Of a stretch of 9,700 bases of DNA, positions 1 through 6,755 are shown piece by piece; within the stretch, counting starts at the first letter, position 1, and every line of letters begins with the position of its first letter. Below the pieces are notes generated by a model. It did no database searches. It was not told the origin of the DNA and was given only the letters and a program-made list of their open reading frames with translations. The translations under genes and the position numbers were made by a program. Source of the DNA: Anaerolineae bacterium (lineage in GTDB: Bacteria; Chloroflexota; Anaerolineae; JAAYZQ01). The stretch covers positions 1-9,700 of the forward strand of contig JAFGOG010000125.1 in NCBI GenBank assembly GCA_016926595.1. The letters run 5' to 3'.

Positions 1-1
1 G

Positions 2-106
2 CTGGGCGGCTCGCGGGCGTACGTGCAGTTGGGCCGGCGGGATGTGGGCCAATCAAATCCTGGCCCAGAGATGCCGGGAGGGGGAGGGGATGGCGATGCC
101 GGTTAG
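2..106 (+). CDS. C-terminal end of an upstream gene, probably another GAF sensor (5' end outside window)
   Basis: The frame beginning at base 2 stays open for 34 codons and ends at TAG 104-106. Its first residues, LGGSRAYVQLGRRD, align by eye with the last residues of the three complete sensors here (LDLDEVEVRMGRA, LGLEALDLQVGIVE, LGLHDLAIRLEVGSE), following the pattern L-[GD]-x3-hydrophobic-x-hydrophobic-[RQ]-hydrophobic. It then runs into a Gly-rich tail ending DGDAG, similar to the DGDGE end of the sensor at 4488-6755. It overlaps the next gene by 17 bases, the same overlap length as at 6739-6755. The product is inferred from a short alignment only. It could be an unrelated gene end or a chance open frame. 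Confidence 0.45.
   Translation: MGGSRAYVQLGRRDVGQSNPGPEMPGGGGDGDAG
76..89 (+). promoter_or_regulatory. Shine-Dalgarno region of the PotD-like gene, two possible registers
   Basis: The run GGGAGGGGGAGGGG contains GGAGG at 77-81 and again at 83-87. The first lies 8 bases before ATG 90 and the second 8 bases before ATG 96, so the site supports both starts equally. I chose 90 because it is the upstream one. The difference is two residues ahead of the signal peptide and does not affect the mature lipoprotein. Confidence 0.55.
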
Positions 107-1211
107 CAGGTTGGGGTGGCAAAGGGCCGTTGCCGTTGCGGTGGTGGTTTGCGGGCTGTTGGCGCTGGCTGGCTGCGGCGCGACGCCGGCGCCGGCGCCA
201 TCGCCCACGCCGGCGCTCCCTTCGGTCGCAGACCAGGCGTTGAATATCTACAACTGGGATACGTACATCGACCCGGCGGCGCTGACCGATTTCGAGCAGG
301 AGTTTGGGGTCAAGATCCGCTACGACCTGTACGAGAGCAACGAGGCGATGCTGGCTACGGTAGAGGACGGCGCCACCGATTACGACATCGTGGTGCCGGG
401 CGATTACATGGTCGAGATCATGCGCGCCGCCGATCTGCTGGCTCCCCTGGACAAGGCCAATATCCCCAATTTCGGCAACCTGGACGCGGCGTTCGTCAGC
501 CCGGCCTATGACCCCGGCAACCGCTACTGCGTGCCCTATCAGTGGGGGACGATGGGCATCGGCTATAACGTCAAGGCGACCGGGCGGGAGCTGAGCGGTT
601 GGCAGGATCTGTTCGATCCAGCGTTCGCCGGGCGGGTGTCGCTGCTGGCCGATCCGCGCCTGACGATGGGCGTGGTGTTGTTGTACCTGGGCTACAGTCC
701 CAATACCACCAGCGCCTTTGAGATCGCCCAGGCGCGCGATTTCTTGATCGAGCGCGCCGCTCAGATCGCCGAGTACGCGCCCGATACCGGCCAGGATCTG
801 CTGGCCGACGGGACGGTGGACATCGCCTTTGAGTGGAGCGGCGACATTTTCCAGGCGATGGAGGGCAACCCCGATCTGCGCTACGTGATCCCCCAGGAAG
901 GGTCTATCATCTGGACCGATAACTTGTGCATCCTGGCTACTGCTCCGCACAAGGAGATGGCCGAGAAGTTTATCAACTATGTGCTAGAGCCGAAAGTGGG
1001 AGCGGCGATTTCGAATTATATCCGCTTCGGCTCGCCTAACCGGGCGGCGCTGCCGTTGTTGAATCCAGAGGATCGCAACGATCCGGCGATCTATCCGCCG
1101 GATCAGGTGCGACAGCGGTTATTTTTCCTGACCGACGTTGGACCGGCGGCGACGGAGCTGTACGAGGCGGCGTGGGCCGAGGTGTTGGCGGCACAAGAAA
1201 AGGGCGACTGA
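90..1211 (+). CDS. PotD-like extracytoplasmic solute-binding lipoprotein (polyamine family)
   Basis: The 373-residue product has a signal peptide (residues 11-28) ending in lipobox LAGC with Cys29 as the predicted lipidation site, then a Pro/Ala-rich tether (31-45). The mature part is a full-length periplasmic-binding-protein-II fold of the spermidine/putrescine type, with landmarks at NIYNWDTYIDP (52-62), DYDIVVPGDYMV (97-108), PYQWGTMGIGYN (149-160), W249, IWTDNL (274-279) and a C-terminal DVGPAATELYEAAW. Aligned from memory to E. coli PotD, the Trp34, Asp168, Trp229, Trp255 and Asp257 equivalents are kept (W56, D188, W249, W275, D277). The Glu171 and Gln327 positions look like Leu (L191, L347) and Tyr293 looks like F313, so the ligand may differ from spermidine. 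No permease or ATPase follows; a membrane sensor begins one base after the stop. It may be a ligand-presenting protein, as NspS is for MbaA, or it may serve a transporter encoded elsewhere. Confidence 0.92.
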   Translation: MAMPVSRLGWQRAVAVAVVVCGLLALAGCGATPAPAPSPTPALPSVADQALNIYNWDTYIDPAALTDFEQEFGVKIRYDLYESNEAMLATVEDGATDYDIVVPGDYMVEIMRAADLLAPLDKANIPNFGNLDAAFVSPAYDPGNRYCVPYQWGTMGIGYNVKATGRELSGWQDLFDPAFAGRVSLLADPRLTMGVVLLYLGYSPNTTSAFEIAQARDFLIERAAQIAEYAPDTGQDLLADGTVDIAFEWSGDIFQAMEGNPDLRYVIPQEGSIIWTDNLCILATAPHKEMAEKFINYVLEPKVGAAISNYIRFGSPNRAALPLLNPEDRNDPAIYPPDQVRQRLFFLTDVGPAATELYEAAWAEVLAAQEKGD

Positions 1212-1212
1212 T

Positions 1213-3480
1213 ATGGCTACCGGAACAGCACCGGCACTAGGCACCGGAACAGCACCATCGCAGGGCAGGAAGACTCGCCGGCCGAGGTCGATCCAGACCC
1301 AGTTGTTGCTGGGGACTGGCGTCATCCTGGCGCTGGCGGTGGTGATCGCGCTCACGGGCTATTTTAGCCTGCGCCAACTGCAGGCCGGCGTCCAGACGAC
1401 GCTGCAAGAAGCGAGCCAGATCCGGGACGCGAGCCTGGGCATCGAGAACAGTTTCTTGCTTGCCCGCCAGGATGAGGCGAGCTTTGTGGCCAACTGGCCG
1501 TCGATGGGCTACGAGGCCGCATATGACCAGTATGCGCTGTCCAACGCCGTCCGGCTGAGGCAGGCGCAGACGGAGCTGGATAGGATGAGCAGCCTGGTGG
1601 CGACGGCCCGCGACCAGGAGCTCAGATCGCTGACGGCTGAGGCCGAGGAGCTGGCGCCGCTGCTGGATAGCTATGAAGCGGCGTTCCTGGCGACGGTGGC
1701 CAAGGTGGAGCAGCGTACGCGGGGCGGGGGCCTGGACGCGGCGATGCGAGGTGAGCTGGACGGGTTGGAGGCGATGGTTGAGCCGCTGGCGAGACCCGAG
1801 TTCCGCGCACTGTTGTTGGAGATCCGTGCTGCCGAGCGGGGCTATGCGGCCACCGGACGCCAGGAGTACGTGGACGAGGTGCGGCTGCTGGTCGATCGCT
1901 TTGTCGGGTTGGTGGAGGGGAGCGACGCGGCTGATCTCGAGACCGATGCTGGCGCCAGTGTGGCGGCGGCGGATCTGACCGGGTCGATCGAGGCCTACTT
2001 GGCCCAGTTTACCCGATTGGTAAACGTGGACCGTGACATCAAGGTCAACACCGGGATCTTTCGCGAAGTGACGGCCGATATCGGCGACATGACGGCGGCG
2101 ATCCGGCAAAAGAGCGAAGCCGGCCTGGCGCGAGCCCAGGATCAGCTGCGGCGGATCGGCCAGCAGAGCACGATCGCACTGGCGGCGACGGCGGTGCTGG
2201 CGCTGGGGTTGGGGGTGTTGGCGGCGGTGATGGTGGCCCGCCGCATCGCCGGGCCGTTGGGCGAGCTGAGCCAGGCGGCGCAGCGGATGGGCAGCGGCGA
2301 TCTGACCCAGCCGATCAAGGCCGGCGGGGCAGCCGAAGTGGTGACGTTGGCCCAGGCGTTTGGCGCCATGGCCGATCGGCTGCGGGAGCTGATCGGCAGC
2401 CTGGAGGACCGGGTGACCGAGCGAACGCGCAGCCTGGAGGCCGCGGCCGAGGTGTCGCGGGCGACGACGCTGCTGCGCGATCCTGACGAGCTGCTGCGCC
2501 AGGTGGTGGATCTGGTGCAGGAACGGTTCAACCTGTATTACGTTGGGCTGTTCCTGGTCGAGCCACTATCCCCAGCCGCGAGTCCCCAGCCGGGGATCTC
2601 CGTCGGCCCTGCACGTGGCGGGGATCTCCGTGAAGCAGGCGGCACAGGCGAGGCGAGGCAGTGGGCGGCGTTGCGGGCCGGGACGGGCGAGGCGGGCGCG
2701 ACGATGATCGCCCAGGGGCACCGGCTATCTGTCGCTGGCGAGTCGATGATCGGCCGGTGCGTAGCCGAGGACCGGGCCCGGATCGCTTTGGATGTGGGCC
2801 AGGAGCCGGTCCGCTTTGACAACCCGCTGCTGCCCCAGACGCGCTCGGAGATGGCGCTGCCGCTGCACTCGCGGGGGCAGGTGATCGGGGCCATGACGGT
2901 GCAGAGCACGGTCGAGGCGGCGTTCGACGAAGCGGATATTGCCGTGATGCAGACGATGGCCGACCAGGTGGCGGTCGCCATCGACAACGCCCGGCTGTTT
3001 GTGGAGACGCAGGCGGCGCTGAAGGAGATGGAGGCGGTCCACCGCCAGTATCTGCGCGAGGCGTGGACGGGGTACGCGCCGACTGCCGGCGCGACCTACT
3101 ATGAGACGGCGCCGTCCCGGCAAAAGCAGCCAGGACTTTCACCGGGAGACGGGGGCGGACAGACGTTGGCAGCGCCGATCACGCTGCGCGGCGAGGAGAT
3201 CGGGACGGTGGGGATCGAGGTTGACACGGAGGCGCGACAGTGGACCGCGGAGGAGGCAGCCCTGGTGCGGGCGGTCACGGACCGGCTGGCGCTGGCGGCG
3301 GAGAACCTGCGGCTGCTGGACGAGACGCAGCGCCGCGCCGCCGAGGAACGGTTGGTGGGCGAGGTGACGGCGCAGATGCGGCAGACGCTGGACCTGGACG
3401 CCATTTTGCAGGCTGCCGCTCGCGAGATGCGCGGTGTTTTGGATCTCGACGAGGTAGAGGTGCGGATGGGCCGCGCATAG
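1213..3480 (+). CDS. Membrane sensor: helical bimodular-like input, HAMP, GAF modules, no kinase domain
   Basis: The product is 755 residues from ATG 1213, preceded by AAAAGGG at 1198-1204. The open frame extends upstream to 1138, but that part overlaps the previous gene and is Arg-rich. Residues 1-26 are a low-complexity cytoplasmic leader made by a DNA repeat. TM1 is about 31-53 and TM2 about 320-343. Between them lie about 265 mostly helical residues with two similar motifs, LLARQDEASF (82-91) and LEIRAAERGY (202-211), suggesting a helical bimodular or paired four-helix-bundle sensor. HAMP follows (344-396), then a short coiled coil and a GAF domain (about 425-600) with DNPLLPQTRSEMALPL (536-551) and MADQVAVAIDNARLF. 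Next come a degenerate GAF (about 605-702) and a coiled coil leading to a GAF stub (705-755). A 64-base repeat encodes residues 452-473, in the loop after FLVE. There is no HisKA, HATPase, GGDEF or chemoreceptor domain, so it probably relays through a partner. The PotD-like protein just upstream is a plausible partner; its true ligand is unknown. Confidence 0.85.
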   Translation: MATGTAPALGTGTAPSQGRKTRRPRSIQTQLLLGTGVILALAVVIALTGYFSLRQLQAGVQTTLQEASQIRDASLGIENSFLLARQDEASFVANWPSMGYEAAYDQYALSNAVRLRQAQTELDRMSSLVATARDQELRSLTAEAEELAPLLDSYEAAFLATVAKVEQRTRGGGLDAAMRGELDGLEAMVEPLARPEFRALLLEIRAAERGYAATGRQEYVDEVRLLVDRFVGLVEGSDAADLETDAGASVAAADLTGSIEAYLAQFTRLVNVDRDIKVNTGIFREVTADIGDMTAAIRQKSEAGLARAQDQLRRIGQQSTIALAATAVLALGLGVLAAVMVARRIAGPLGELSQAAQRMGSGDLTQPIKAGGAAEVVTLAQAFGAMADRLRELIGSLEDRVTERTRSLEAAAEVSRATTLLRDPDELLRQVVDLVQERFNLYYVGLFLVEPLSPAASPQPGISVGPARGGDLREAGGTGEARQWAALRAGTGEAGATMIAQGHRLSVAGESMIGRCVAEDRARIALDVGQEPVRFDNPLLPQTRSEMALPLHSRGQVIGAMTVQSTVEAAFDEADIAVMQTMADQVAVAIDNARLFVETQAALKEMEAVHRQYLREAWTGYAPTAGATYYETAPSRQKQPGLSPGDGGGQTLAAPITLRGEEIGTVGIEVDTEARQWTAEEAALVRAVTDRLALAAENLRLLDETQRRAAEERLVGEVTAQMRQTLDLDAILQAAAREMRGVLDLDEVEVRMGRA
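1219..1266 (+). repeat. Two 24-base tandem units at the 5' end of the first complete sensor gene
   Basis: Units 1219-1242 and 1243-1266 share 19 of 24 bases, both starting ACCGGAACAGCACC, and encode TGTAPALG and TGTAPSQG. The same unit recurs at 8022-8045 in another sensor gene, followed there too by a partial second unit at the same 24-base period, but in a different reading frame. Here it supplies most of a leader ahead of the first membrane helix. The cross-gene match is visible directly; that it is a dispersed element is inference. Confidence 0.75.
2568..2631 (+). repeat. 64-base dispersed repeat, copy 1, inside a GAF loop
   Basis: This stretch matches 6622-6685 at 56 of 64 bases without a gap. 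Internally it has TCCCCAGCCG twice (2569-2578, 2583-2592) and GGGGATCTCCGT twice (2592-2603, 2620-2631). A small perfect hairpin, TCCCC-AGCC-GGGGA, sits at 2583-2596. It is read as L452 to R473 of the host sensor, in a loop between two GAF strands that is short in the paralogues. The other copy is translated in a different frame, so the similarity is held at DNA level. Confidence 0.8.
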
Positions 3481-3489
3481 TACCAGATT

Positions 3490-3496
3490 GGGAGGG
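3490..3496 (+). promoter_or_regulatory. Shine-Dalgarno site of the OpuAC-like gene
   Basis: GGGAGGG, with core GGAGG at 3491-3495, lies 7 bases before ATG 3503. It favours that start over TTG 3488, which has no site, and over ATG 3518, which would give a typical MKKLLL signal start but is preceded only by a close, weak AAGG. Confidence 0.7.
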
Positions 3497-3502
3497 CGAG
3501 AG

Positions 3503-4465
3503 ATGACCCATGCAAGGATGAAAAAGCTGCTGCTGGCGGCCGTGGCGATGGCGCTGGTGACTGTGACGGCCTGCGGGTCGGAGCCGGGAACGGCGGTTCC
3601 AACCAGGCCGGTGATCAAGCTGGCGATTAGCCCCTGGGTGGCCAGCGAGGTCAATGCCACTGTGGCCAAGATCCTGCTCGAGGAGCAGATGGGCTATACT
3701 GTCGAGATCGTGCCGATCGACGAGTATGCCCAATGGGAGGCGATGGCCAAGGGGGAGGTGCACGCCGGCCTGGAGGTCTGGCCCTCAGGCCACGCCGAGG
3801 ACGTGCAAAAGTATATTGTCGAGGCCAAGACGGTGGAGGACGGCGGGCCGTTGGGGCCGGTGGGCAAGATCACCTGGTATATCCCCTCTTATTTGCGGCG
3901 CGAGCATCCCGAATTGGCGACGTGGGAGGGTCTGAAGGACCCGGACAATGTGGCTCTGTTTGCGACGGCGGCGACGGGGACCAAGGGTCAGTTCCTGGCC
4001 GGCGATCCGAGCTGGGTGCAGTATGACGAGCAGATTATCAATAACCTGGGACTGAATTTCCAGGTGGTGCGGCTGGACTCGGAAGAGAAGCTGCTGGCGG
4101 CCCTGGACGCGGCTTATCAGAAGCAGGAACCGATCCTGCTCTATTTCTGGACGCCCCATTGGGCTCACTCGCTGTACGACCTGGTGCCGGTTGAGCTGCC
4201 GGCTTATAGTGAGGAATGCTATGCCAGGGCGGCGGAGGGCGGGGTGGACTGCGACTATCCGCCAGACCCGTTGTTCAAGATTTTCTGGTCGGGTTTCAAG
4301 GACTATGCTCCGCAGGCCTATGCCTTTCTGAAGAGGATGAGCTATACAAACCTGGATCAGATCGCGATTCTGGCCACGGTGCAGTTGGACAAAAAGAGCG
4401 TGGAGGAAGCGGCCCGCGCCTGGATCGCCGAAAACGAGGAGGTATGGAAGGGGTGGATACCGTAG
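3503..4465 (+). CDS. OpuAC/ProX-like solute-binding lipoprotein (glycine betaine family)
   Basis: The 320-residue product begins with a basic n-region and hydrophobic core, then VTAC with Cys24 as the likely lipidation site. This lipobox is weaker than in the PotD-like protein because Val, not Leu, is at -3. The mature part matches the quaternary-amine ABC binding proteins: AISPWVASEVNATVAKILLE (41-60), a typical N-lobe start; LEVWPSGHAED (90-100); ITWYIPSYL (123-131); and YFWTPHWAHSLYDL (214-227), the most diagnostic motif. W93, W125, W216 and W220 are candidates for the aromatic cage that holds a trimethylammonium group in this family, though I cannot assign them without a structure-based alignment. 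Cys240 and Cys250 could form a disulfide. No transporter partner is encoded here. It lies 22 bases after one sensor and 22 bases before another whose input is dCache. Ligand presentation to a sensor, as CosB does for CosT, is a reasonable inference; serving a distant transporter is the alternative. Confidence 0.92.
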   Translation: MTHARMKKLLLAAVAMALVTVTACGSEPGTAVPTRPVIKLAISPWVASEVNATVAKILLEEQMGYTVEIVPIDEYAQWEAMAKGEVHAGLEVWPSGHAEDVQKYIVEAKTVEDGGPLGPVGKITWYIPSYLRREHPELATWEGLKDPDNVALFATAATGTKGQFLAGDPSWVQYDEQIINNLGLNFQVVRLDSEEKLLAALDAAYQKQEPILLYFWTPHWAHSLYDLVPVELPAYSEECYARAAEGGVDCDYPPDPLFKIFWSGFKDYAPQAYAFLKRMSYTNLDQIAILATVQLDKKSVEEAARAWIAENEEVWKGWIP

Positions 4466-4487
4466 CGCGCCAAGGGCAGGTGGCAGG

Positions 4488-6755
4488 ATGCGAACCAGTC
4501 TCCGCACTCGACTGACGGCGATCTTTATCGGGCTGGCGGTGGTGCCGCTGTTGTTGGCGGGCCTGGCGCTGGCCTGGCAGAGCCTCCAGGTGCAGCAGCG
4601 GCAGGCGCTGGCGCTGCAGGGCGAGGTGGCCAGGCGGGTTTCGACGGCGGTGGACGCCTTTGTCCGCGGCCTGGAGGGCGATCTGCTGAGTATGGTGCAG
4701 GTGCAGGGGCTGGCCGAGCTGGACGCCGGGCAGCAGAAGCAGGCGCTTGCGCAGCTCCTTGACTACCAGGGCGCCTTTGCCGAGCTGACGCTGCTGGACG
4801 GCGACGGGCGCGAGCAGGTTCGCCTGGCCCGCCTCAGGACTTTTGCCGACGCCGACCTGGGCAGCCGTTCCACGGCCGACGAGTTTACCATGCCCAGGGC
4901 GACTGGCGAGACCTATTACAGCGCGGTGCGGTTTGACCAGGTGTTGGGCGAGCCGCTGATGACGGTGGCTGTGCCCCTGGCGACGTCCACCGGCGGCCAG
5001 GGGGGGGTGCTGGTGGCCGACGCGCGGCTGAAGAAGGTGTGGGATGTGATCGCCGCTACGCCGGTGGGCGAAGGCGAGAGTGTGTATATTGTGACCGAGG
5101 ATGGCCGGGTGATCGCCCACCGCAATCCATCGGTGGTGCTGAGGGGCGCGCGTTTCGCGCCGGCCGAGGATGGGATCCAGGCAGGGCTGGACGCGCCGCG
5201 GGTGGTGCTGGCCAGCGATGCGCTTCAATTCGGTGCGCAGTCGTTCAGGGTGGTGGCCGAGAAGGCGACGTCGCAGGCGCTCAACCTGGCGCTCAATGCG
5301 CTGGTTATTACGGGTGTTCTGACGCTGATCGCGCTGGCCGGGGCGATTGTGCTGGGGTTTACGGCGGTGCGCCGCATTCTGCGGCCTATTGACAGGCTGA
5401 CGGCCACCGCCCAGGCTATTACCAGCGGCGATCTGTCGCAGGAGGCCAGGGTGGTGGGCTCGGACGAGATCGCTTACCTGGGCAATGCCTTTAACAGGAT
5501 GACCGGGCAATTGCGGCAGACGCTGGCAGGTCTGGAGCAGCGGGTGGCCGAGCGAACGAGCGACCTGGAGCGGCGCTCGGCCTATCTGCGCGCCGCCGCC
5601 GAGGTAGGGGCTGTGGCCACGTCGATCCTGGACGCAGAGGAGCTGATCGACCGGGTGGTTGAGCTGATCCGCGAGCGGTTTGGGCTGTACTACGTGGGGT
5701 TGTTCCTGGTGGGTGAGGAAGGCGGGGCAGGAGGTGAGTGGGCGGTGCTGCGGGCCGGCACGGGAGCGGCCGGGCAGGCGATGATAGCCCGCGGGCATCG
5801 GATTCGGGTGGGCGACGCGCCTTCGGGCATGATCGGTTGGAGCATCGCTCACGGCCAGGCGCGGGTGGCTTTGGAAGCGGAGGCTGACGCGGTGCGGCTG
5901 GCCACGCCCGAATTGCCCGAGACACGCTCTGAGGCGGCGCTGCCGCTGCGCTCGCGGGGCCGGGTGCTGGGCGCGCTGACGGTGCAGGACACAAAGCCGA
6001 GCGCTTTTGACGAGGCGGCGCTCTCTGCGCTGCAGGCGATGGCCGACCAGGTAGCGGTGGCGCTCGATAATGCCCGCCTGTTTTCGGAGAGCCAGGTGGC
6101 CCTGGAGGTGGAGCGGCGGGCCTATGGCGAGTTTAGTCACAGGGCCTGGCTGGAGCTGACTCGCAGCCAGGCGGGGCTGGGTTATGTGTGCGATAGGGAG
6201 GGTTTCAAGGCGCCGGGACGGTGGCAGCCGGCGATGGTGGAGGCCAGCCGGACAGGCCGGCCTATTAGCGACGGTGGATCGACGCTGGCCGTACCGGTCA
6301 AGATCGGCGACCATGTAGAGGGAGCTGTGAGGCTGTGCAAACCTCAGGGGGCCAGGCCGTGGACGCCAGATGAGGTCAGGCTGATGGAGACGCTGGCCGG
6401 GCAGCTCGGCGCGGCTTTGGAGAGCGCCCGGCTGTACCGGGATACGCAGCGCCGGGCAGCCGAGGAGCGGCTGGTGGGCGAGGCGACGGCGCGGATGCGG
6501 CAGACGCTGGACGTGGACGCGGTGCTGGACACGGCGGTGGAGGAGATGGTCAGGGTGTTGGGGCTGGAAGCGCTCGATCTGCAGGTGGGGATTGTCGAGG
6601 GCAAGCGCCGGAGCGGCGACCATCCCCAGCCGCGGGTCCCCAGCCGGGGATCTCCGCCGGCCCCGCATGTGACGGAAATCCCCGTCGAGGGCAAGCGCCG
6701 GAAGAAGGGCGCCGCAAGACGGCAAGGGAAGAGGCAAGATGGCGACGGTGAATAG
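4488..6755 (+). CDS. Membrane sensor: dCache input, HAMP, GAF modules, no kinase domain
   Basis: The product is 755 residues from ATG 4488, with GGCAGG at 4475-4480 seven bases upstream. TM1 is about 11-30 and TM2 about 271-292. Between them lies a dCache-type domain with ETYYSAVRFD (141-150), MTVAVPL (158-164), GGVLVADARL (172-181) and VYIVTEDGRVIAH (199-211). HAMP (292-345) and a coiled coil (345-372) precede a GAF domain (about 378-535) with ELPETRSEAALPL and MADQVAVALDNARLF. A degenerate GAF with WLELTRSQAGLGYVCD (554-569) follows, then a coiled coil and GAF stub (655-700). Residues 701-755 form a basic tail absent from the paralogues. It is built from a 64-base repeat inside a 90-base segment bounded by direct repeats, and probably lengthened an older, shorter C-terminus. 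There is no catalytic output domain. A run of eight G at 5000-5007 lies in the dCache region. The last 17 bases overlap the next gene. The adjacent betaine-family binding protein is a plausible partner. Confidence 0.87.
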   Translation: MRTSLRTRLTAIFIGLAVVPLLLAGLALAWQSLQVQQRQALALQGEVARRVSTAVDAFVRGLEGDLLSMVQVQGLAELDAGQQKQALAQLLDYQGAFAELTLLDGDGREQVRLARLRTFADADLGSRSTADEFTMPRATGETYYSAVRFDQVLGEPLMTVAVPLATSTGGQGGVLVADARLKKVWDVIAATPVGEGESVYIVTEDGRVIAHRNPSVVLRGARFAPAEDGIQAGLDAPRVVLASDALQFGAQSFRVVAEKATSQALNLALNALVITGVLTLIALAGAIVLGFTAVRRILRPIDRLTATAQAITSGDLSQEARVVGSDEIAYLGNAFNRMTGQLRQTLAGLEQRVAERTSDLERRSAYLRAAAEVGAVATSILDAEELIDRVVELIRERFGLYYVGLFLVGEEGGAGGEWAVLRAGTGAAGQAMIARGHRIRVGDAPSGMIGWSIAHGQARVALEAEADAVRLATPELPETRSEAALPLRSRGRVLGALTVQDTKPSAFDEAALSALQAMADQVAVALDNARLFSESQVALEVERRAYGEFSHRAWLELTRSQAGLGYVCDREGFKAPGRWQPAMVEASRTGRPISDGGSTLAVPVKIGDHVEGAVRLCKPQGARPWTPDEVRLMETLAGQLGAALESARLYRDTQRRAAEERLVGEATARMRQTLDVDAVLDTAVEEMVRVLGLEALDLQVGIVEGKRRSGDHPQPRVPSRGSPPAPHVTEIPVEGKRRKKGAARRQGKRQDGDGE
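6594..6702 (+). repeat. Perfect 19-base direct repeats bracketing copy 2 of the 64-base element
   Basis: GTCGAGGGCAAGCGCCGGA occurs at 6594-6612 and again at 6684-6702, exactly 90 bases apart, so both are read in the same frame as VEGKRR. They enclose the second copy of the 64-base repeat. This could be a long target duplication from insertion, or a unit boundary of a larger repeat family, or a slippage duplication. The flanks of copy 1 do not carry this 19-mer, which fits a site-specific duplication better than a conserved part of the element. Confidence 0.75.
6622..6685 (+). repeat. 64-base dispersed repeat, copy 2, in the C-terminal tail of the dCache sensor
   Basis: It aligns without gaps to 2568-2631 with 8 differences. 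The TCCCCAGCCG pair and the TCCCC-AGCC-GGGGA hairpin are intact, while the second GGGGATCT unit has decayed. It is translated as H712 to V733, one reading frame away from copy 1, giving a Pro/Arg-rich peptide unrelated to that of copy 1. Confidence 0.8.

Noticed and set aside
116..511. A 131-codon plus-strand open frame within the PotD-like gene
   Set aside because: It is an out-of-frame reading of a clearly identified gene, Gly/Arg-rich and without any domain.
1138..1212. An upstream extension of the first complete sensor from ATG 1138
   Set aside because: It overlaps the PotD-like C-terminus, encodes an Arg/Cys-rich peptide unlike a sensor N-terminus, and ATG 1213 has a usable ribosome site.
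1219..1266. The short tandem units as a CRISPR array
   Set aside because: There are only two adjoining 24-base units with no spacers, inside a coding frame, and no cas genes are present.
6132..6158. FSHRAWLEL in the dCache sensor as a possible histidine-kinase H-box
   Set aside because: The paralogues have LSAKGWQEL and LGRQAW at the same place, so the His is not conserved, and no N, G1 or G2 ATP-binding boxes follow.
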